NCBI GenBank assembly: GCA_934725655.1
Contig: CAKVCJ010000139.1
Location: 1 to 5,708, forward strand
Direction of reading: 5' to 3'
DNA: 5,708 nt
Source of the DNA: an uncultured Brachyspira sp.
GTDB taxonomy: Bacteria; Spirochaetota; Brachyspiria; Brachyspirales; Brachyspiraceae
Part shown: piece by piece, positions 1 to 5,708 of the stretch
Position numbering within the stretch: the first letter of the stretch is position 1
Layout: each line of letters opens with the position of its first letter
The notes under the pieces: model-generated
Told to the model about the DNA's origin: nothing
What the model saw: the letters and a program-made list of their open reading frames with translations, nothing else
The model's database searches: none
Made by a program: the position numbers and the translations under genes

Positions 1-2233
1 CATCAATTATTTTAGAGTTTTCATCGGTATCTTCAGCCAATTTTCTAATTTTATCAGCAACAACTGTAAAACCTCTGCCGTGCTCGCCCGCATGAGCAGC
101 CTCAATAGCAGCGTTCATTGCAAGTAGGTTGGTTTGTTCTGCTATGTTATGTATAACTTGCGTGATGTTTGTAATTTGTTTTGAGTATTCTTTAATACTT
201 TGAATGGATTCTGTAACAGATTCTCCTATATTGCTTCCGTCTTGTGCTTCTGTATATAATACTTTTGCATAAGTATTGGCTTTATTTGCTCCTTGGCTCA
301 CTGTAACAATATTTGCTATCATTTGCTGAACGGATGTGCTTGTTTTAGATATAGCATCAGATTGTGATTTTATTTTTTCTGTAATGTCATTAATATTATC
401 CAATAATAATTGTATAGTTTCATTAACCGAATTAAACTTAGTCCTCTGCATAAAACTTACTCTTGCTGCATTGGAAGAAGATTCTGATATTTTTGATGAG
501 TTTTCAAATTCTTTTTCAAATTCTTTATATATAGTATTAAAATCACTAATACTCATACTAATAGAAGCTCTCATGTTTTGTATGTTTCCAGTCATGGTGT
601 AGGCATTGTTTTTGATTGTTACAATGATGTTTTGCATTTTATCCAAAAACTTGTTAAATGAATATACCAATTCTCCTGTTTCATTGTTATTAACTATAGG
701 AAGTCTAATTGTTAAATCACCAGAACCTTCACTTAATGATTCAGAAACATTTTTTGCTGCAACTAAAGTTCTTCTTAAGTTGTATATTAATAATACTATT
801 GAAATCAAAAATATAAATAATCCTAAATATATAAATAAATTAGCAAGAGACAATACTTCTTTAAAGGCGGTATCTGTTTGATATGCAGGCTTATAACTCC
901 AACTATTTATTACGTAAATATCATTAAATAATTGGTATTTTACAAATAGTAAATTTAATGTTTCATTATAAAATATTTTAGCATTGACAACACTATTTAT
1001 ACTGCTGTTATTTTGCTCTTCCCTAATTTGTATTGAATTTGCAACATTAGCCAATATATTTTGCATGTTTTGTATTTCATTAGGATTATTAGAAATATTA
1101 ATATTATAGTCTTTATCTGTAATGAAAATATTTAGATTGTCTTTATACAAATTGTTATTAAGTAAATCATTATAAACTACAGTGCTTAATTCTAATAATA
1201 TAAAACCTATATTATTATTATTATAAATAATAGGATTATAAATATAAAATGTGTCATTATATTTTATAAAATTAACATAATAATTAGTTTCACTGGTTAA
1301 TAAGCTTAATTTAGCTCTTTCTATGTTAGGAGTATAATTTGTATATACTCTTGTCATATTGTTATCTTTATATCCAAAATCCACATATATGTTTCTTGCA
1401 TCATCATCATCAATATTGATGCCAGTTTTTTGCAAGTCTGAAAAATATATAGCAAAAGAGATTATATCAGGATCATTAGCATATTGCTTTTTTATGTAAT
1501 TGTTAATAATATTAATATTATCATTAAAATTATTATTATTTCTTGGGTAATTATTTATATAATATGACAGAGCTGTAGTGGCATTGATGTATTTGTCTAT
1601 TCTTCTTGAGAATTCATTAATAAAATCATTAGCATATTCTCTTTTTAAAGAGGCATTAGATGCATCGTAGAGATAAGATTCAGCCCTATAATGCATACCA
1701 TTAACCAAAGTGATTATAAATATAACTACCGATATTAATATAGGCACTAAACTATATCCCATAGGCAAATAATATTCTTTAGAGCCTGTTTTTCTATATA
1801 AAGGCCCAACAAGAAAGTTAAAAGAAATGGAAGCAAGTCCCATAGAGAAGGTTATGAGGAATATTACCATTATAAGCCTTATATTAAGAATCTCAAAGAC
1901 GCTAATACTTCCTTCTATTAAATAGATAGTATATGAGACTATAGCAACCAATACAACAGCAATACCCGTTTTTATAACATACAGCCTTCCAAGCATAATA
2001 GAGCTTTTTCTTTCAGCTTTTACACAATCAAGAAATAAGCTAGTAGCAATAAATAATGCTATTAATACAATAAAGAAATATACATATCCCCTTAAAGAAC
2101 TGCTTTGTTGATATATAGTTCTTAATAATATAGTGTATAATTCAACCGATATTACAGCAACTATTAAGAAATGTATAGGGATATAGAACTTTAATTTATT
2201 TTTTCTCGAATTTTCTTTTTTATTTAATAGCAT
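1..2233 (-). CDS. Methyl-accepting chemotaxis protein with six membrane segments (C-terminus cut off by window edge)
   Basis: A transmembrane chemoreceptor that would sense a ligand outside the membrane and control a CheA/CheW complex in the cytoplasm. The frame is open for 744 codons from ATG 2233 to the left edge, so the stop lies outside. Hydrophobic segments lie near residues 16-38, 49-68, 84-106, 116-142, 156-178 and 464-486. Residues 179-463 form a large, Asn/Tyr-rich extracytoplasmic region. It has a Cache-like stretch at 331-352 ([18 protein letters not shown]), which is suggestive only. A HAMP-like region spans about 487-540, and a long helical signalling domain follows. The highly conserved receptor tip is at about 699-724 ([15 protein letters not shown], then AGEHGRGF and VVAD). 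The second half of the hairpin is missing because of the window edge. The start is firm: an in-frame TGA lies one codon before the ATG, the next Met is residue 80, and an AGG sits 7 nt upstream. The family call is very sure; the ligand is unknown. Confidence 0.95.
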   Translation of the reverse strand, partial: MLLNKKENSRKNKLKFYIPIHFLIVAVISVELYTILLRTIYQQSSSLRGYVYFFIVLIALFIATSLFLDCVKAERKSSIMLGRLYVIKTGIAVVLVAIVSYTIYLIEGSISVFEILNIRLIMVIFLITFSMGLASISFNFLVGPLYRKTGSKEYYLPMGYSLVPILISVVIFIITLVNGMHYRAESYLYDASNASLKREYANDFINEFSRRIDKYINATTALSYYINNYPRNNNNFNDNINIINNYIKKQYANDPDIISFAIYFSDLQKTGINIDDDDARNIYVDFGYKDNNMTRVYTNYTPNIERAKLSLLTSETNYYVNFIKYNDTFYIYNPIIYNNNNIGFILLELSTVVYNDLLNNNLYKDNLNIFITDKDYNINISNNPNEIQNMQNILANVANSIQIREEQNNSSINSVVNAKIFYNETLNLLFVKYQLFNDIYVINSWSYKPAYQTDTAFKEVLSLANLFIYLGLFIFLISIVLLIYNLRRTLVAAKNVSESLSEGSGDLTIRLPIVNNNETGELVYSFNKFLDKMQNIIVTIKNNAYTMTGNIQNMRASISMSISDFNTIYKEFEKEFENSSKISESSSNAARVSFMQRTKFNSVNETIQLLLDNINDITEKIKSQSDAISKTSTSVQQMIANIVTVSQGANKANTYAKVLYTEAQDGSNIGESVTESIQSIKEYSKQITNITQVIHNIAEQTNLLAMNAAIEAAHAGEHGRGFTVVADKIRKLAEDTDENSKIID
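1501..1541 (-). repeat. Low-complexity AAT-rich tract coding for an Asn-rich stretch in the chemoreceptor
   Basis: Runs of ATT/AAT triplets within the chemoreceptor code for residues 231-245 ([11 protein letters not shown]). A second tract at about 1209-1231 codes for YNNNN near residue 338. Both lie in the extracytoplasmic region, where Asn-rich loops are tolerated. They are in frame and the gene is open throughout. Confidence 0.5.
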
Positions 2234-2288
2234 ACATCAACCTAAAGTATTATTATTATTTTAATTATCGGTAAGGGTGTATTAATAT
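2234..2288 (-). other. Gap between atpD and the chemoreceptor gene with a short (AAT)n tract
   Basis: This 55-nt gap has no convincing terminator hairpin after atpD, so read-through into the chemoreceptor gene is possible. On the minus strand a TTACCG is followed 17 nt later by AATACT. This is only a weak match to a sigma-70 promoter in DNA this AT-rich, and I do not call it a promoter. About four AAT triplets sit just ahead of the ribosome binding site. Confidence 0.4.
2241..2243 (-). promoter_or_regulatory. Ribosome binding site of the chemoreceptor gene
   Basis: On the minus strand AGG is followed by TTGATGT and then the ATG at 2233, a 7-nt spacer. The longer string AGGTTGAT resembles the 16S anti-Shine-Dalgarno complement with one extra base. 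It helps choose 2233 over the overlapping ATG at 2237, which runs into a stop after five codons. Confidence 0.6.
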
Positions 2289-3764
<1,476 letters not shown>

Positions 3765-4640
3765 TTATTCAAGTACTTTTATCATTTCTTTATGAATTTT
3801 TTTATTACTTGCAATATATTGTTTCTTTGAAAATATATCATATTCTTTCATATTAATATTTGTAACCATGCCGCCAGCCTGCTTCAAAATGACAGTACCT
3901 GCACATATATCCCAAGGCGATAATCCATATTCAAAAAAACCATCGGCAATACCCTCAGCTACCATACATATATCCAATGCCGCAGAACCGTCTCTTCTAA
4001 CTGCTAAACTTCTTTTTACCATATTAGCAAAATCTATCATTCTATTATTTAAAAAATCATCATCGGTGCTAGTGTTATAATAAAAACCTGTAATTATTAA
4101 AGAATCTATTAGTTTATTGTTGCTGCTTACATTAATTACTTTTTTGTTTTTATATGCCTTTGATTTAATATGTGCCTTATATACAGTATCTGTTATAGGA
4201 TTATAAATAACTCCTAATATTGGAATATTTTTATAGGCAAGCCCAATAGATACGCAGTAAAATGGATAGCCATGTATGAAATTTGTAGTTCCGTCTATAG
4301 GATCTACTATCCAATTAAAATCTTTATCATTATCAGTTCTTCCAGACTCCTCTCCATAAAAACCAAATTTGGGGTATTTTTTCATTAAATATTCTCTTAT
4401 TGTTTTTTCGTTTTTTACATCAATCTCTGTAAATAAATCTGTTTTTCCTTTATGCGATATCATCTTTGGAGAAGAAAAAAATTTAAGAGAATATTTTCCT
4501 GCTTTAATAGCAATATACTCAGCATCTTTGATACATCTATTTAAACTCGATTTTGATATTTTATTTATTTGTGTTTCTATTTCTTTCTTTTCTCTTATCT
4601 CTTCTCTTTTTTCATCGCTTAATTTTTTAAATATAGGCAT
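3765..4640 (-). CDS. Inositol monophosphatase family protein (SuhB-like)
   Basis: A Mg2+-dependent, Li+-sensitive-type sugar phosphatase fold that removes phosphate from inositol monophosphate or a related small substrate in the cytoplasm. The protein has 291 residues. Metal-site motifs are complete: GEES at 96-99 (E98), DPIDGTTNF at 113-121 (D113, D116), and WDICAG at 243-248 (D244) followed by AGG at 255-257. The HGYPFYCVSIG stretch after motif 1 is typical of true inositol monophosphatases rather than CysQ or fructose bisphosphatases, but the substrate cannot be fixed from sequence; histidinol phosphatase (HisN-type) is an alternative. The first 30 residues are an added, highly charged segment ahead of the usual fold start near residue 33. 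The ATG start is supported by AAGGAG 9 nt upstream, and the next Met is residue 60, inside the fold. It lies 27 nt after mlaD, so it is probably co-transcribed with it. Confidence 0.94.
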   Translation of the reverse strand: MPIFKKLSDEKREEIREKKEIETQINKISKSSLNRCIKDAEYIAIKAGKYSLKFFSSPKMISHKGKTDLFTEIDVKNEKTIREYLMKKYPKFGFYGEESGRTDNDKDFNWIVDPIDGTTNFIHGYPFYCVSIGLAYKNIPILGVIYNPITDTVYKAHIKSKAYKNKKVINVSSNNKLIDSLIITGFYYNTSTDDDFLNNRMIDFANMVKRSLAVRRDGSAALDICMVAEGIADGFFEYGLSPWDICAGTVILKQAGGMVTNINMKEYDIFSKKQYIASNKKIHKEMIKVLE

Positions 4641-4649
4641 GATTAGATA

Positions 4650-4655
4650 CTCCTT
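4650..4655 (-). promoter_or_regulatory. Ribosome binding site of the inositol monophosphatase gene
   Basis: A strong AAGGAG on the minus strand lies 9 nt before the ATG at 4640. It confirms that the charged N-terminal extension is translated. Confidence 0.75.
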
Positions 4656-4667
4656 AAAAAAATTATA

Positions 4668-5450
4668 TTATCTATTAGTTCTCGTCTCTCTAAATAATAA
4701 TGCAGAAGGATTATCCTTTAATTTCTCACTAAATATTCTCATATTATCAATAATAGCAGCTACATTTGTCTGCATATTTGTGTCTTTCATTATGATTCCT
4801 GCTGTACCTTTACCATTTTCTACATCATTAATTATACTAGATAAATCTTTTGTAATAGAATTAATATGTATTAAACTTTCATTAAAATTTGATATTACAT
4901 CTGTAATAGTTTTTTCATTAGTACCTATAATCTCAGTTATGCTCATAATAGTTTTAGATAAGTTAGTTAATATTCCAGAGAACTGTTCAAAGTTTAAATC
5001 TTTACCTATATCTCCTATAGAGCCTAATGTGCTTTCCAAACTAAAAGGCTCTACTCCTTGCACAACAGTTTCTGGTGCTATAGATTTAAGTCCAGAAGTA
5101 GTAATTGTAGGAGGCGTTGCCATAATGTATTTTTCACCAAGTCCTAAACCTACTGTTTGTATAGTAAATCTTGTTCCTTCAGGCAATATAACTTTTTTAT
5201 CAGTAATAAATAAAGTCACCCTTATAGTTCCATCCGGATTAATGCTGATATCTTCTATAAATCCAATATTAATTCCGCCGCCTCTATATGATACTTTACC
5301 ATTTACAAGCAAATCGCCAATAAATACATAATCTACATATATTCTATATCCATTACCCTTTAGTTTAAACTTACCAAACACAGTGATAGCTCCAATTAAG
5401 AGTACTAAAGTAACTATAAAAAATATTCCTAATTTTACCTTGTTTTTCAT
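4668..5450 (-). CDS. mlaD: MlaD-family MCE-domain protein, lipid transport
   Basis: The substrate-binding, membrane-anchored subunit of an MCE-type ABC transporter that moves phospholipid between the inner and outer membranes. The protein has 260 residues. A short basic N-terminus (KNKVK) leads into one membrane anchor at about 7-26, which is not followed by a cleavage site. The MCE domain is about 35-113. It shows the family pattern of a glycine-rich turn with a following G-x-x-x-G (NGKVSYRGGGINIGFIEDI from 50) and the conserved GEKYI at 105-109. Residues 140-245 are predicted helical and would form the hexamer's central helical part. They include GKGTAGIIMKD at 213-223, a motif often seen in the C-terminal part of MCE proteins. 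The end, DNPSALLFRE, also fits the family. The ATG at 5450 follows AAGGA with a 6-nt spacer, 16 nt after the mlaF stop. No MlaC or MlaB partner is visible here. Confidence 0.92.
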   Translation of the reverse strand: MKNKVKLGIFFIVTLVLLIGAITVFGKFKLKGNGYRIYVDYVFIGDLLVNGKVSYRGGGINIGFIEDISINPDGTIRVTLFITDKKVILPEGTRFTIQTVGLGLGEKYIMATPPTITTSGLKSIAPETVVQGVEPFSLESTLGSIGDIGKDLNFEQFSGILTNLSKTIMSITEIIGTNEKTITDVISNFNESLIHINSITKDLSSIINDVENGKGTAGIIMKDTNMQTNVAAIIDNMRIFSEKLKDNPSALLFRETRTNR

Positions 5451-5456
5451 AAAACT

Positions 5457-5461
5457 TCCTT
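5457..5461 (-). promoter_or_regulatory. Ribosome binding site of mlaD
   Basis: AAGGA on the minus strand lies 6 nt before the mlaD ATG and begins 5 nt after the mlaF stop codon, a spacing typical of genes in one operon. Confidence 0.7.
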
Positions 5462-5466
5462 ATAAA

Positions 5467-5708
5467 TTAATCTTTTGGTCTGATACTTTCTATATCTTCA
5501 CCTTTTTTTGCTATACTGCTCATAAAAAAGAATCTCAAATGAGGGTTTTCTATTTCTTTTAAATGATCAGGGTCGCCTCCCTCTATAATCTGCCCCTTAT
5601 GAAGCATAACAACTCTGTCAGCCATTCTAAATACACTAGTCATATCATGCGTAATAACTATACTTGTAACATTAAGTATATTTTGCATTTTTACTATTAA
5701 ATCATCTA
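5467..5708 (-). CDS. mlaF: MlaF-type ABC transporter ATP-binding protein, C-terminal fragment
   Basis: The ATPase subunit that powers the MCE lipid transporter from the cytoplasmic face. Only the last 79 residues are in the window. The frame continues upstream through the right edge (DDLIVK precedes the first visible Met), so the ATG at 5688 is internal and the true start is outside. Visible are the strand and H-loop SIVITHDM, whose histidine is the ATP switch residue (visible residue 20), then RMADRVVMLHKGQIIEGG, the usual end of an ABC nucleotide-binding domain, and a tail with NPHLRFFF resembling the MlaF C-terminus. Walker A, the signature motif and Walker B are off the edge. The MlaF assignment rests on the DDLIVKM...VTSIVITHDM pattern and on the mlaD gene 16 nt downstream. 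Without the gene context it would only be called an ABC ATPase. Confidence 0.88.
   Translation of the reverse strand, partial: DDLIVKMQNILNVTSIVITHDMTSVFRMADRVVMLHKGQIIEGGDPDHLKEIENPHLRFFFMSSIAKKGEDIESIRPKD

Noticed and set aside
336..881. Two plus-strand open frames of 88 and 91 codons
   Set aside because: Both lie inside the chemoreceptor gene on the opposite strand, with no ribosome binding site or family signal.
2235..2237. Alternative ATG upstream of the chemoreceptor start
   Set aside because: It is in another frame and stops after five codons.
3868..4080. A 70-codon plus-strand open frame
   Set aside because: It is antisense to the conserved metal-site motif of the phosphatase, and its sequence is explained by that gene.
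4369..5331. A 320-codon open frame on the plus strand opposite the phosphatase and mlaD
   Set aside because: It crosses two well-supported genes and their gap on the opposite strand. Its translation is a Leu/Ile/Ser-rich string with no recognisable domain, as expected from the complement of AT-rich coding DNA.
5686..5688. ATG as the start of a 73-residue protein
   Set aside because: The frame stays open upstream to the window edge and the upstream residues continue the MlaF pattern, so this Met is internal to a partial gene.

Overview
The window is strongly AT-rich and every gene lies on the minus strand, so transcription reads from the right end to the left end. In that order it holds the C-terminal end of an MlaF-type ABC ATPase (cut by the right edge), a complete MlaD/MCE-domain lipid-transport protein, a complete inositol-monophosphatase-family enzyme, a complete F1 ATP synthase beta subunit (atpD), and a long methyl-accepting chemotaxis protein (cut by the left edge, 744 residues visible). 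Base composition, the didermic Mla-type machinery and the Asn/Ile/Tyr-rich chemoreceptor suggest an AT-rich, motile, Gram-negative-type bacterium. A spirochaete of the Brachyspira type is my best guess, but this is inference from overall character, not from a marker gene.

Layout: mlaF and mlaD are 16 nt apart, and mlaD and the phosphatase are 27 nt apart. Each downstream gene has a clear purine-rich ribosome binding site, so these three look like one operon whose start (probably with an MlaE permease) is off the right edge. A 63-nt gap then separates the phosphatase from atpD. It holds an AT-only inverted repeat followed by eight T on the transcribed strand, which may partly separate the two units. 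A 55-nt gap with an (AAT)n tract separates atpD from the chemoreceptor. There is no gene-free stretch over 300 bases.

How the genes relate: MlaF and MlaD belong to one machine, an MCE-type phospholipid transporter between inner and outer membrane. The phosphatase, the ATP synthase beta subunit and the chemoreceptor have no obvious shared pathway with it. Two things stand out. AtpD is alone, with neither atpG upstream nor atpC downstream. The chemoreceptor carries four extra membrane segments ahead of an otherwise ordinary TM-sensor-TM-HAMP-signalling layout. I found no RNA gene, CRISPR array, insertion sequence or clear new system.
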